64,000 nt of DNA. It comes from Paracoccus sp. IB05. Lineage in GTDB: Bacteria > Pseudomonadota > Alphaproteobacteria > Rhodobacterales > Rhodobacteraceae. This document shows, piece after piece, positions 16,899-25,912 of the stretch. The DNA lies in NCBI RefSeq assembly GCF_016405985.1, contig NZ_JAEFCF010000010.1, positions 62,001-126,000 on the forward strand, written 5' to 3'. The position numbers and the translations under genes were made by a program. Position 1 is the stretch's first letter, and each line of letters starts with the position of its first letter. The notes beneath the pieces were generated by a model. That model made no database searches. It was given only the letters and a program-made list of their open reading frames with translations, and was not told where the DNA came from.

Positions 16899-19631
16899 AT
16901 GTGTTTCATCTGCTCTGCTATCCGCCCGAATGATCCGCTTGCGCCCTACGAACAGCACCAGGAAGCCGGGGCCACTCCCCCCGCCGCCTTCGGTGACCGG
17001 TTCTGGGTCGGCATCGGCCCCGGCGCAGAGTCGACCGACGCCCCTGAAAGCACTGCGACAAGCTACTCGATTGATATCGGCCAGTCGTTCTATGGCACGA
17101 TTTCCAACGCCTCGGACGAGGACTGGATTTCGGTCAATCTGATCGCGGGCCAAACCTATTCCTTCCGGCTGTTTGGACAGGGCGCCGGCTTCCTTACCGA
17201 TCCGTTTTTGCGCCTGCGGGATGCGTCGGGCGCTGTTATCGCTTCGAATGATGACGGCTTCCCGTCTGGCAACGGTTTTGGATATGGCAGCCATTCCCGG
17301 GATTCGGTCATCACCTTTACCGCCACCACGACCGGCACCTTCTATCTTGAGGCGGATGCCTATAGCACGGAAACCGGCGGCTACCTTCTGACCGCGCAAA
17401 ACCATGATACGAATGGGTTTGTGTTCACCAATGACGAGATTGCCTGGCAGCTGCTCAATAATGGCAACGCCTTTTTCGGCAGCACCGAGGCCGTGGGCTT
17501 CAATCTCGGAGCAGGGCGCGATCTGACGGTCAACCTGACCGCCCTGACGGCCGACGGTCAGTTCCTTGCCCGCCATGCCCTTGCGGCCTGGAGCGCCGTG
17601 ACCGGCATCATCTTTATCGAGACCTCCGGCACTGCAGAATTGACCTTTGATGACTATCAGTCAGGTGCTTTCGCCTCGCCTGTCTCGAACGGGACCAATA
17701 TCACCTCTTCGACCATCAATATCGGCCTCGACTGGCTGGCCAGCTTTGGCACCTCGCTCACCTCTTATTCTTTCGAGACCTATATCCATGAGATCGGGCA
17801 TGCGCTTGGCCTGGCACATGGCGGAAACTACAATGGCAGCGCCAACTATGGGACGGACAATTTCTACCTGAACGACTCGCTCGCCTGGTCGATCATGTCC
17901 TATATGCAGAACCAGAATGATGAATTCGATGGTGGCAGCGCCACCGACTGGAACACCTATGTCGATGGCTCGTCGCGCTATATCTACACGCCGCTGATTG
18001 CCGATATCATCGCGATTCAGCTGCTTTATGGCACCTATAACGGCGCCTTTACCGGCGACACGACCTGGGGGTTCGGATCGAATACCGGCAATGCGGTCAT
18101 CGACAATGCCGTCAATGCCGGCGCGCTGATGGCGATGACCATTTACGACAATGGCGGCATTGACACTCTGGACCTGTCGCAGACCAGCCAGAGTCAGATC
18201 ATTTCGCTGCTGTCGGAATCGCTGTCGTCTGTTCTGGGCGGGCGCCATAATCTGGGCATCGCCCGCGGCACTGTTATCGAGAACGCCATCGGCGGCAATG
18301 GCACCGATACGATCCACGGCAATGGTGCCGCCAACCGCCTGATCGGCAATGCCGGCAATGACTCGCTCTATGGCGGCAATGGCAATGACACTCTGACCGG
18401 CGGGCTGGGGGCGGATCTGCTCAATGGCGGTGCCGGCTTCGATATTGCCAGCTATGCGCGCGACGCCACGACGGGCGTGCGGGTAGATCTGATGGCGCCG
18501 GCCGGCAATACCGGCCATGCGGCAGGCGACACCCTCATCAGCATCGAAGGGCTCGAGGGCACCGCCTTTGCCGATGTGATTGGCGGCGACGCCGGCAATA
18601 ATATGCTTTTGGGCCTCGCCGGCGACGATCTGCTGAACGCGCGGGGCGGCAATGACTCGCTTTATGGCGGAGACGGCAATGACACGCTGCTGGGCGGCGC
18701 CGGAGCGGATGCGCTGTTTGGCGGCAATGGCATTGATACTGTGGGTTATTATGTCGATACGGTTCTGGGCGTCCGCGCGGATCTGGCCGCGCCTTCGGCA
18801 AATACCGGCATTGCCGCAGGCGATACCTATAGCAGTATCGAGAACCTCATGGGCTCCAACGGGCATGATGTGCTTGGGGGTGATGCTCTGGCCAATGTGC
18901 TGACCGGTCTTAACGGCAATGACCTGCTGAATGGCCGCGCCGGGAATGATACGCTTTACGGTGGCGACGGCAATGACACGCTTTATGGCGGCGCCGGTGC
19001 GGATGCCCTGTTCGGCGGCGAAGGGATCGATACAGCGTCTTACAGTGTGGATACGATCCTGGGCGTCCGGGCCGACCTTGGCCAGCCCACGACCAATACC
19101 GGCATCGCGGCGGGGGATAGCTATAGCAGCATCGAAAACCTGATCGGGTCCAACGGGCATGATGTTCTGGGCGGCAATGAGCTGGCCAATACGCTGGAAG
19201 GTCTGAACGGCAATGACCTGCTGAACGGGCGCGGCGGTAATGACATCCTCTATGGCGGCGCCGGCAATGACACGCTCCATGGCGGTCCTGGCAATGACAC
19301 GCTTTATGGCGGCGCGGGCGCGGATGTCTTTGTGTTCAACACGGTCCCGGGCGCCGCGAATGTCGACACGATCATGGATTTCGTGGCGCTTGATGACACG
19401 ATCCAGCTGGCTCGGGCGGTCTTTACCGGCCTGACCACCGGCACGCTGGCGGATGCCGCGTTGCGGATCGGCGGCACTGCGGCGGCCACGGCGGCGCAAC
19501 GCATCATCTATGACAACACGACGGGCCGGCTCTTCTATGATGCCGATGGGCTCGGCGGCCTGGCGGCGATGCATTTCGCCACCCTGAACGGCAACCCGTC
19601 ACTGACTGCAGCCGATTTCGTCGTGATCTGA
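16899..19631 (+). CDS. Serralysin-like M10 metalloprotease with RTX repeats
   Basis: A 910-residue protein predicted to be exported by a type I (ABC) system. Domains in order: a short leader [17 protein letters not shown]; a pre-peptidase C-terminal-like beta domain at about 45-165 ([18 protein letters not shown]); an M10 catalytic domain with the zinc motif [12 protein letters not shown] starting at His297 and a Met-turn SIMSYM about 38 residues later; then calcium-binding RTX nonapeptides (GGxGxDxLx) from about 470 to 825; and a C-terminal secretion-signal-like region. The catalytic His, Glu and Met-turn are all present, so it should be active. No type I exporter gene lies within the window. 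AGAGG stands before the ATG. Confidence 0.9.
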   Translation: MCFICSAIRPNDPLAPYEQHQEAGATPPAAFGDRFWVGIGPGAESTDAPESTATSYSIDIGQSFYGTISNASDEDWISVNLIAGQTYSFRLFGQGAGFLTDPFLRLRDASGAVIASNDDGFPSGNGFGYGSHSRDSVITFTATTTGTFYLEADAYSTETGGYLLTAQNHDTNGFVFTNDEIAWQLLNNGNAFFGSTEAVGFNLGAGRDLTVNLTALTADGQFLARHALAAWSAVTGIIFIETSGTAELTFDDYQSGAFASPVSNGTNITSSTINIGLDWLASFGTSLTSYSFETYIHEIGHALGLAHGGNYNGSANYGTDNFYLNDSLAWSIMSYMQNQNDEFDGGSATDWNTYVDGSSRYIYTPLIADIIAIQLLYGTYNGAFTGDTTWGFGSNTGNAVIDNAVNAGALMAMTIYDNGGIDTLDLSQTSQSQIISLLSESLSSVLGGRHNLGIARGTVIENAIGGNGTDTIHGNGAANRLIGNAGNDSLYGGNGNDTLTGGLGADLLNGGAGFDIASYARDATTGVRVDLMAPAGNTGHAAGDTLISIEGLEGTAFADVIGGDAGNNMLLGLAGDDLLNARGGNDSLYGGDGNDTLLGGAGADALFGGNGIDTVGYYVDTVLGVRADLAAPSANTGIAAGDTYSSIENLMGSNGHDVLGGDALANVLTGLNGNDLLNGRAGNDTLYGGDGNDTLYGGAGADALFGGEGIDTASYSVDTILGVRADLGQPTTNTGIAAGDSYSSIENLIGSNGHDVLGGNELANTLEGLNGNDLLNGRGGNDILYGGAGNDTLHGGPGNDTLYGGAGADVFVFNTVPGAANVDTIMDFVALDDTIQLARAVFTGLTTGTLADAALRIGGTAAATAAQRIIYDNTTGRLFYDADGLGGLAAMHFATLNGNPSLTAADFVVI
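18354..19235 (+). repeat. Three tandem 294-base (98-residue) RTX super-repeats
   Basis: Inside the protease gene, units start at 18354, 18648 and 18942, each beginning GND(S/T)LYGG and each holding two or three RTX nonapeptides. These are followed by a non-RTX linker of the form VRADL..P..NTG.AAGD.YSSIENL and a closing NDLLNGR. Units 2 and 3 are nearly identical and unit 1 is more diverged, which points to recent duplication. Confidence 0.85.
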
Positions 19632-19640
19632 CCCCATTGA

Positions 19641-19673
19641 CCGGAACGGGGGCCGCGCTGGCCTCCGTTCCGG
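19641..19673 (+). terminator. Stem-loop after the protease gene
   Basis: A 14-base stem (CCGGAACGGGGGCC at 19641-19654 with GGCCTCCGTTCCGG at 19660-19673, one mismatch) and a 5-base loop lie 9 bases past the stop codon. No T tract follows. It probably ends or stabilises the protease transcript. Confidence 0.6.
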
Positions 19674-19701
19674 CTCCTGTTGCCTGCGGAAGAAGTCTGT
19701 A

Positions 19702-20625
19702 TTGCGCGAGATCTGCATCCTGCTCGCCAGCTATAACGGCGCCACCTGGCTGCCCGCGCAGCTGGACAGTATCGCGGCGCAAAGCCATCAGGGCTGGCGG
19801 CTGGTCATATCGGATGACGGCTCCAGAGATGCCACAACCGCGATCATCCGCAGCTTTGCCGCCTCTCGCCCCGAGGGACAGGTCTCTCTGATCGGTGGCC
19901 CGGGGCGCGGCGCCTGTGCCAATTTCCGGTTCCTGCTGCGCGGGGCCGGTGACAAGGGCTGTTTCCTTGCCTTTGCCGATCAGGACGATGTCTGGCTGCC
20001 CGACCGGCTGGAGCGCGGCCTGGCTGTGCTGCGCCGTGCCGCTGCCGGTCAGCCCGCGATCTGCGGCAATCGCCTGCGCTATGTGGATGCGGGACTTGGG
20101 TTGCGGGGCCTTTCGCCGCTGCCGCGCCGGCCGCTGTCTTTCCGCAATGCCCTGGTTCAGAATGTTCTCAGCGGCAATACAATGCTGATCAACCCCGAAG
20201 CGGCGCGGCTTTTGCACCGCGCCGAGGCCGGCGCCCCGGCCTTCCCGTTGCATGACTGGTGGGCCTGTCAGGTGGTGACAGGCGCCGGCGGCTGCACGCT
20301 GTTCGACCCGGAGCCGAACCTGCTTTATCGTCAGCATGGCAGCAATCTGGTGGGGTCCAATCGCGGCCCCCGCTCGATCCTCGCGCGGCTCAGGCGCTAT
20401 CTTGGCCCGGGCTATACCGATCTTGCGCGGCAAAACCTCGCGGCCCTGACTGCGGCGCGCGACCTGCTGACGCCGTCGAACCGCGCCGTTCTGGATCTTT
20501 TTGCCGGGGCTCTCGACGCCCCCTGGCCACAAAAGATCGCACTGATGCGGCGCTCGGGCGTGTATTACCAGTCACGCGGCGCGCAGGCGGCGTTCCGGCT
20601 GCTGGTGGCACTTGGCCGGATCTGA
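19702..20625 (+). CDS. GT2 family glycosyltransferase
   Basis: A 307-residue GT-A protein starting at a TTG with GGAAG upstream; no ATG is available before the conserved N-terminus REICILLASYNGATWLPAQLDSI. The nucleotide-sugar site VISDDGSRDATTAI, the FADQDDVWLPDRLE segment (the DDVW motif typical of rhamnosyltransferase-like GT2 proteins) and the later YRQHGSNLVG are present. It would add one sugar to a growing surface glycan in the cytoplasm. It follows the RTX protease and its stem-loop. A related gene lies at 40874-41821, next to the other RTX gene of the window. Confidence 0.83.
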   Translation: MREICILLASYNGATWLPAQLDSIAAQSHQGWRLVISDDGSRDATTAIIRSFAASRPEGQVSLIGGPGRGACANFRFLLRGAGDKGCFLAFADQDDVWLPDRLERGLAVLRRAAAGQPAICGNRLRYVDAGLGLRGLSPLPRRPLSFRNALVQNVLSGNTMLINPEAARLLHRAEAGAPAFPLHDWWACQVVTGAGGCTLFDPEPNLLYRQHGSNLVGSNRGPRSILARLRRYLGPGYTDLARQNLAALTAARDLLTPSNRAVLDLFAGALDAPWPQKIALMRRSGVYYQSRGAQAAFRLLVALGRI

Positions 20626-20640
20626 GCCTGCCCCTTTCGG

Positions 20641-20690
20641 CACCAGCGCGCCCGCCGTTTTACGGCATCAGCGCGCCCGCCGTTTTACGG
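20641..20690. repeat. Tandem 25-base duplication at the 3' end of the sulfotransferase gene
   Basis: Two adjacent 25-base units (20641-20665 and 20666-20690) differ at one base (CACCAG versus CATCAG). A partial third copy of 10 bases continues to 20700 inside the minus-strand gene, whose stop codon lies in the second unit. The duplicated piece contains a copy of the gene's final codons and stop. Confidence 0.8.
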
Positions 20691-22034
20691 CACCAGCGCG
20701 AAAGACATCTCACGCCGGTCATGGCTCAGCACTTCACCGGGCCGGTCCTGCGCCTCGGACAGATAGCCGCGGAAACTGTGGCTCGCCCGGAAATTGACCA
20801 GCCGTACCGCACCGCCGCCGCCTTCCAGCACCGGCGCCATCCGGGTCAGATCGACCACCATCGGCACCGATCCGGCAAAGCCCCCCTCAACCCCGGCGCG
20901 GGCAATCTCGGCGCCGGTGACCGGATCGCTCAGAACCAGTGTGGCGGTCTCGCCCGGGGCCAGAGCAGAGCGCGGGAAATTGCACCAGAAATGCAGCGCG
21001 ACTTCGATGGCGTCGGGGGTGGAATGCAGCGCGAGACAGCCTTCGCGCGTCAACCACCAGACCGGCTCGCTCTCGGCACGCGGATTGACACCCCAGACCG
21101 GAAAGACACCTTCGGATGGGATTTGCGGGGCCGCTTTGGCCGGGGGCAGCCCGTCCGCCTCATAGAAGTCATCGCCATATCCCTGGGCCAGCCGCAAATC
21201 ACGGGTCAGCGCCAGCAAAAGCGCGCGTTCATGGTCGGAAAACCCGCTCCAGGCCTGGCGGGGCGACCGTTCAATCAGCCGGATCCGCGCGCGCCGCCGC
21301 TCCAGCCAGCCCGAAGGGACGCCGGTGGCGCGGAACAGATCCGCCGTCACCCGGCCGGGCGCTTGCAAAATATCCTCATAGCGCAACAGAATCTGGCCCG
21401 GGCGTCCCTTCAATGCCTGCATACAACCGGCATATTCCCGCCATATCCCCAGCAGGCGGTAGAAATCCCAGCGGAACGGGCCGTTATTGGCATCGGCCTC
21501 ATCCGCCGCCCTTTTGCGCATCGAGCGCAGCACCGCAAAGGGCTCGCGCGTGACCGAGATCGCCGCCTTCGCGCCAAGTGTACCGAGATCACGGAAGGTA
21601 AAGATATTGCTGGGGGTCTTTTCGCCCAAATAGCGCCGTCCGGTTTTGCGAAAAATATGCGCGCGCAGGATCGCCAGCGCAGTCAGGTGCAACTCTTCTC
21701 CGGACTGGCCCTGCTGCAGGGCCTCCATCAATGCATCTGCCAGCGGCCCGAGATCCGTCTCCTCAAAAATCAGCGCCCTGGGATGTGCACCGCGTGTAAC
21801 CGAAAAACGCGGCATCTCGTAAAGCACGCTCCGGTTCTGCTCCTCCAGGATGCGGCGAACGACCGGGGCGGAAAAGGCAGGCATCGCCGCGCGACCGGCG
21901 AACTCGCCCATCAAAGGCAGCCAGTGGCTTTCGGCCGCGTAGCAGTAACTGTTCCGGGGGGCGTTGAAGATATTACCGACCGCCGTGGTACCGCCGCGCG
22001 GCATGCCGCCAATAATATAGTCCAGACCCTGCAT
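20685..22034 (-). CDS. Sulfotransferase-like protein with an extra C-terminal beta domain
   Basis: A 449-residue protein. At the N-terminus MQGLDYIIGGMPRGGTTAVGNIF is a P-loop-like 5'-phosphosulfate-binding motif for PAPS. Further on, YLGEKTPSNIFTFRDLGTLGAKAAISVTREPFAVLRSM matches the 3'-phosphate-binding R...S helix, with RYEDIL after it. Residues about 310-449 form a separate beta-rich domain of unknown role. The frame is open to 22106 but ATG 22034, with GGGA upstream, fits the family start. It would sulfate a sugar or lipid acceptor. Its place among glycosyltransferases and methyltransferases suggests modification of the surface polysaccharide. It converges on the preceding GT2. Confidence 0.75.
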   Translation of the reverse strand: MQGLDYIIGGMPRGGTTAVGNIFNAPRNSYCYAAESHWLPLMGEFAGRAAMPAFSAPVVRRILEEQNRSVLYEMPRFSVTRGAHPRALIFEETDLGPLADALMEALQQGQSGEELHLTALAILRAHIFRKTGRRYLGEKTPSNIFTFRDLGTLGAKAAISVTREPFAVLRSMRKRAADEADANNGPFRWDFYRLLGIWREYAGCMQALKGRPGQILLRYEDILQAPGRVTADLFRATGVPSGWLERRRARIRLIERSPRQAWSGFSDHERALLLALTRDLRLAQGYGDDFYEADGLPPAKAAPQIPSEGVFPVWGVNPRAESEPVWWLTREGCLALHSTPDAIEVALHFWCNFPRSALAPGETATLVLSDPVTGAEIARAGVEGGFAGSVPMVVDLTRMAPVLEGGGGAVRLVNFRASHSFRGYLSEAQDRPGEVLSHDRREMSFALVP

Positions 22035-22202
22035 ATGTCCCGCAATCCAGAATTCCGCCCCAGGGCGGCTGAGATTCCGGCTAACAGACTGCGCCCCCCC
22101 GGGCAAGCGCGCCGATGGGGAGAGCAGGGCGATGCGCGTTGTCTCGCACCCGGGACGCTGCTAGGCTCGCGCCATCCGGGTGCAGACAGAGACGGGGAAT
22201 TC

Positions 22203-22967
22203 ATGGCCAGTGCCGATGCGGCAAAGCTTTATGCCGATCTGTTGACCCGGGCGATCGCGAATACGATCTATGGCGACATGCCTCAGGACCCCTGGTCAGG
22301 CGGCGCCTATCAGGCGGGTTTGCGCGAAAAGGGGCAGGACTGGCCCTCGGTGGCCCATAGCATGATCGGCATGGCGCGGCTGAACAATTTGCGCAGCCTG
22401 ACCGAACGCGCGCTGACCGAACATGTGCCCGGCGATTTCATCGAGACCGGCGTCTGGCGCGGCGGCGCCTGTATCCTGATGCGCGGCATCCTGAAAGCGC
22501 ATGGCGAGACTGGTCGCAAGGTGATCGTCTGCGACAGTTTCGAAGGTCTGCCGCCCCCCAATGAGGGCGATTACCCCGCCGATGCCGGTGATACGCATTA
22601 CACCTATGACCAGCTCGCGATCCCGCTGGAGCAGGTCCAGGCCAATTTCCGCGCCTATGATCTGCTTGACGACCAGGTGGAGTTTCACAAGGGCTGGTTC
22701 CGCGACACGCTGCCACCGCTGAAAGGCCGCAGGCTGGCATTGATGCGGCTGGATGGCGATATGTACGAATCGACCATGGACGGGCTGGTCAATCTTTACG
22801 ACAGCCTCAGCCCGGGCGGGTTCTGCATCATCGACGATTTCGGCGCGATCCCCGCCTGCCGCGAGGCGGTGCTGGATTTCCGCCGCGACCGTGGCATCAC
22901 CGACCCGATGAGCCAGGTCGACTGGACCGGCGTCTGGTGGCGCAAGACCTGCCCGCCGCCGGCCTGA
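22203..22967 (+). CDS. TylF/MycF-like sugar O-methyltransferase (first copy)
   Basis: A 254-residue SAM-dependent enzyme. Family hallmarks are MIGMARLNNLRSLTERALTEHVPGDFIETGVWRGGACILM (the ETGVWRGG SAM loop), VIVCDSFEGLPPP, LALMRLDGDMYESTMDGLVNLYDSLSPGGFCIIDDFG (metal-binding Asp residues) and a C-terminal VDWTGVWWRK. Characterised relatives methylate hydroxyls of sugars in macrolides and aminocoumarins. ATG 22203 follows GGGGA; a long open frame extends far upstream to 20259 but only overlaps antisense sequence. It is divergent from the sulfotransferase gene. In this locus the natural acceptor would be a sugar or nucleotide sugar, perhaps the heptose made downstream. Confidence 0.85.
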   Translation: MASADAAKLYADLLTRAIANTIYGDMPQDPWSGGAYQAGLREKGQDWPSVAHSMIGMARLNNLRSLTERALTEHVPGDFIETGVWRGGACILMRGILKAHGETGRKVIVCDSFEGLPPPNEGDYPADAGDTHYTYDQLAIPLEQVQANFRAYDLLDDQVEFHKGWFRDTLPPLKGRRLALMRLDGDMYESTMDGLVNLYDSLSPGGFCIIDDFGAIPACREAVLDFRRDRGITDPMSQVDWTGVWWRKTCPPPA

Positions 22968-23003
22968 GCCCGGTTCAGCCGGCCATGGATCGTCGGGCCC
23001 GCA

Positions 23004-24011
23004 TCAGTCGGGCTGGCGCAGCATCTGCTCCGGCGTCCAGCCCCGGTAGAGGCGCGGCTGTGCCACCGCATGTTTGCCCATCACCGCGCAAAGCCGGGTC
23101 GGCTTCAGATAGCCCTGCTCCAGCAGGAGCTCGTTGAGCTCTTCGACAAAGTCGATGAAGGCGAGGTCGAGCGGGTCCTTCGTGCTGAAATTCTGCCCAT
23201 AGCCGCGGCTGGTGAAGACGTCGATCAGATTGCCAAAGGCGTAAAACACCTCGAAATGAAAGGTCTTCACCAGCAAGGGCAGGATGTCCTGCGACCGGAT
23301 CCCCTCGAAGCCCTGCGTCGAGCAGTCATGATTGAAGAAATCATCATCCAGCCGGTTCAGCAGATGGTGTTTGCGTTTCTCGGGCGGCAGAAAATGCCAC
23401 ATGAGATTGATCAGCTTATAGGCTTCGGGCCAGCGCATATGGCCGTTGCGGCCGATCACATCAAAGGTGACAAAGGCGCCCTTATCCTCCAGCCCGTCAT
23501 GGATCGCCTGGAAAAGATGTTCCAGATCAACCACATGATGCAAGGCGTGATGCGCCATCACGGCGGCATAGGGCTGATCCGCCCGCCAGGTGTTGAAATC
23601 GCATTCGACCGGGATGAAATGCGCCTCAAGCCCCTGTTCCGCCGCTTTGGCCTTTGCGCGCTCATTCTGGACCGGTGACAGCTCGATCAGGTGGAATTCG
23701 AAATCCTCCACCCCTTCCGCGCGCATCCGGGCCGCGATCTGCACCTCGATCGCGCCGTCACCCGAACCGAGGCTCGCCACCCGCTTATTGCCGGTGCGGC
23801 GGATGCGGTCGGTAAAGACCGAGACGTAAAGCTCAAGGAAATTCTTCGTTCCGGTCAGGGCCTGATAGCGCGGCGCGAAATACTTCGTCTGCCAGTAGCT
23901 GAACATATCGGGCAGCTGCGCATGCATATTCTCGGTTGTGGCATATTGGGCGATCTGTTCCCCGATGCGTCGCTGGTGCTCGGCCTGCGTGTTTTCCGCC
24001 GCGTTTTCCAC
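23004..24011 (-). CDS. Class I SAM-dependent methyltransferase
   Basis: A 335-residue protein. The SAM-binding motif I is KRVASLGSGDGAIEVQIA, the post-I acidic strand is FEFHLIELSP, and motif IV-like AVMAHHALHHVVDLEHLFQAIHDGLEDKGAFVTFD follows. A helical C-terminus carries LLNRLDDDFFNHDCSTQGFEGIRS. The frame is open to 24227, but that would run into the neighbouring gene. GTG 24011, with GGAAA about 9 bases upstream, gives VENAAENTQAEHQRRIGEQ. It lies 82 bases past the end of the second TylF-like gene, on the same strand, so they are probably cotranscribed. The acceptor is unknown. Confidence 0.75.
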   Translation of the reverse strand: MENAAENTQAEHQRRIGEQIAQYATTENMHAQLPDMFSYWQTKYFAPRYQALTGTKNFLELYVSVFTDRIRRTGNKRVASLGSGDGAIEVQIAARMRAEGVEDFEFHLIELSPVQNERAKAKAAEQGLEAHFIPVECDFNTWRADQPYAAVMAHHALHHVVDLEHLFQAIHDGLEDKGAFVTFDVIGRNGHMRWPEAYKLINLMWHFLPPEKRKHHLLNRLDDDFFNHDCSTQGFEGIRSQDILPLLVKTFHFEVFYAFGNLIDVFTSRGYGQNFSTKDPLDLAFIDFVEELNELLLEQGYLKPTRLCAVMGKHAVAQPRLYRGWTPEQMLRQPD

Positions 24012-24093
24012 CTGGCTTTTCCTTTCCCCGGAATCAGACTGCCGCCGGGGCGCAAACCCCGGCGGCAGCATAGCCTGTATCAGCCGAAAAATA

Positions 24094-24843
24094 TCAGATT
24101 TTCGGATCCCAGTTGCGATAGACCAGATGCGGGTAGACCTGTTCGGCGAAGCGACCCGCCTCCTGGATCTGCTGTTCCTCGACGGCTTCCATCGCACCGA
24201 TGCAGCTGGAATAAAGCGCATCGTCATAAACCCAGTAGCCGCCCTCGACCATATGCGGGATCGAGCAGGTATAGCTGGTTTTCACTGCGGTATAGATGTC
24301 GCAGTCGATATGGTTCAGCCGGACCGCCCCGATTTCCGGCATTTTCGCAGGCGTGGTCTCGTCAAAGAGACCCTTCACCAGCTCCAGATTGTCCTGCAGA
24401 CCGTATTTGTCGCGCAGCCGCAGGATCTCGTCATAATTCGTATCAGCGAAATCGCCCTTGCGATGCGCATCGCGATTGGCGTCGGTTTCCGGCATGCCTT
24501 CAAAAGTGTCAAAGGCAAAGACCTTTGTTTCCGGCATGATTTCCTTGCAGACCTTCGCCATGAACAGGGATGATCCGCCGCGATAGGCACCGAATTCGAC
24601 GATATGGCCCGGCGCCAGCTCCGGCAGGAAAAACCGCAACAGCAGGAAGATATTCATCCGGTTATGTTCGGACACCACCGAACGGTCCCCGCCGGAGGCG
24701 ATGGCGGCACGGTAGAGCGGATCCTTGCGCACCTGGTCGGCCAGATCGCTGAACTGCAACCCCCAGCCCCGCTGATAGGCGGCGCGGACATCGCGGCCCT
24801 TGTGACGCCTTGGAGCCTGGGTCAGTTCAGGGAGTTTGATCAT
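24094..24843 (-). CDS. TylF/MycF-like methyltransferase (second copy)
   Basis: A 249-residue SAM-dependent enzyme beginning MIKLPELTQAPRRHKG. The motifs RMNIFLLLRFFLPELAPGHIVEFGAYRGGSSLFMA, KVFAFDTFEGMPETDANRD and IGAVRLNHIDCDIYTAVKTSYTCSIPHMVEGGYWVYDDALY follow the TylF pattern with metal-ligand Asp residues. AAAGG precedes ATG 24843. It is clearly related to the enzyme at 22203-22967 but diverged in the core, so the two probably modify different positions or sugars. It is transcribed away from the gene at 25107; the 263-base gap between them must hold both promoters. Confidence 0.82.
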   Translation of the reverse strand: MIKLPELTQAPRRHKGRDVRAAYQRGWGLQFSDLADQVRKDPLYRAAIASGGDRSVVSEHNRMNIFLLLRFFLPELAPGHIVEFGAYRGGSSLFMAKVCKEIMPETKVFAFDTFEGMPETDANRDAHRKGDFADTNYDEILRLRDKYGLQDNLELVKGLFDETTPAKMPEIGAVRLNHIDCDIYTAVKTSYTCSIPHMVEGGYWVYDDALYSSCIGAMEAVEEQQIQEAGRFAEQVYPHLVYRNWDPKI

Positions 24844-25106
24844 CTCGCCACACCTTTCATAAACGCAGGATATACCAGTGCCCCTTCGGTTAATGGAAAG
24901 GGCTTCTTCACGCAACTGCTGCGCATAACTCCGGAACCAGATGTGTTCCCGCCGGCAGATCTCCGCCTCAGATGCTATAAAACAGGTCTGGATCGCTCCG
25001 CACGGCCACCACCTGCCTTGCAGATCGCGATTCGCCTGCGCTAGTGTCAACCTGCCCTGATCCGTCGTTAGGATCGGGGGTTAATGTCCCAAGCGCCAGG
25101 TTGAAC

Positions 25107-25841
25107 ATGAAAGAATGCAGCAAGTCGGTGGCCCGCAGGCTCTCGGATTCGAGGTTTGTCCGCAAGTATTTCAGGGGCAACGGTGTCGATATCGGGGGCG
25201 CCCCCGATCCGCTGGCGCTTTATACCGAATTCTTTCCGCTGATGACCTCGGTCCGGACCTGGGATCTCAATGACGGCGACGCGCAATTCATGGCCGGGGT
25301 GGCCGATGACAGTTTCGACTTTGTGTTCTCGAGCCATTGCCTCGAACATCTGAACGACCCGCTGGAAGGTCTGCAGAACTGGGTCCGTGTCACCAAACCA
25401 GGTGGCTATGTGATCTTCGCCTTGCCCGAGGAGGACCTGTACGAACAGGGCATATTCCCCTCGTCCTTCAACCGCGACCACAAGAACACCTTCACCATGA
25501 AGAAGGAGCGTTCCTGGTCGCCGCGGTCGATCAACATGCTCGAGATGCTGTGCAAGCTGGGGCCTGATGCGGCAGTCGAAAAAGTCGAACTGCTCGACGA
25601 GACCTATCGCTACGCTTTGCCGCGCTATGACCAGACGATGACCCCGGTTGGTGAAAGCGGCATCGAGGTGGTGATCCGCAAACGCTCGTCCGCCGAGCTG
25701 GAGGCAGCGGCACGGGTCCGCGAGGCCGCCCAGCCCTCGCCCGAGGTCCGGCTGCATCTGAACCAGTATCGCGACGACCAGAAGACGCTCAGGGCCGCCA
25801 ATCCGGCGAATCCGCCCTTCCTGAACGACAGCGAAATCTGA
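25107..25841 (+). CDS. Class I SAM-dependent methyltransferase
   Basis: A 244-residue protein with a Methyltransf_11-like core. NGVDIGGAPDPLALYTEFFP is the SAM loop, MTSVRTWDLNDGDAQFM the acidic strand, and DDSFDFVFSSHCLEHLNDPLEGLQNWVRVTKPGGYVIFALPE motif IV onward. A partial SD (AGG) stands before ATG 25107. The C-terminus is charged. It lies 71 bases before the heptose genes on the same strand and is probably part of that transcript, which makes a heptose or heptose-containing glycan its likely acceptor. That link is inference. Confidence 0.78.
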   Translation: MKECSKSVARRLSDSRFVRKYFRGNGVDIGGAPDPLALYTEFFPLMTSVRTWDLNDGDAQFMAGVADDSFDFVFSSHCLEHLNDPLEGLQNWVRVTKPGGYVIFALPEEDLYEQGIFPSSFNRDHKNTFTMKKERSWSPRSINMLEMLCKLGPDAAVEKVELLDETYRYALPRYDQTMTPVGESGIEVVIRKRSSAELEAAARVREAAQPSPEVRLHLNQYRDDQKTLRAANPANPPFLNDSEI

Positions 25842-25912
25842 AATATGGCCTGCGCGGCCAGTCCCGGGTGACCGGCCGCGCCTTTCGCTGTCTGATCACG
25901 AGGGAGGGGCAG

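Noticed and set aside
18354-19235. Possible CRISPR-like regular repeats
   Set aside because: The repeats are in-frame coding units with a 294-base period and without unique spacers; they encode RTX calcium-binding motifs.
17661-19574. 637-codon minus-strand frame opposite the RTX protease
   Set aside because: Repetitive Ile/Val/Ala antisense of the RTX nonapeptides; it has no function of its own.
20259-22202. Upstream extension of the first TylF-like frame (902 codons in total)
   Set aside because: It would overlap the GT2 and the sulfotransferase genes. Only the last 254 codons show family motifs, and ATG 22203 has a good ribosome binding site.
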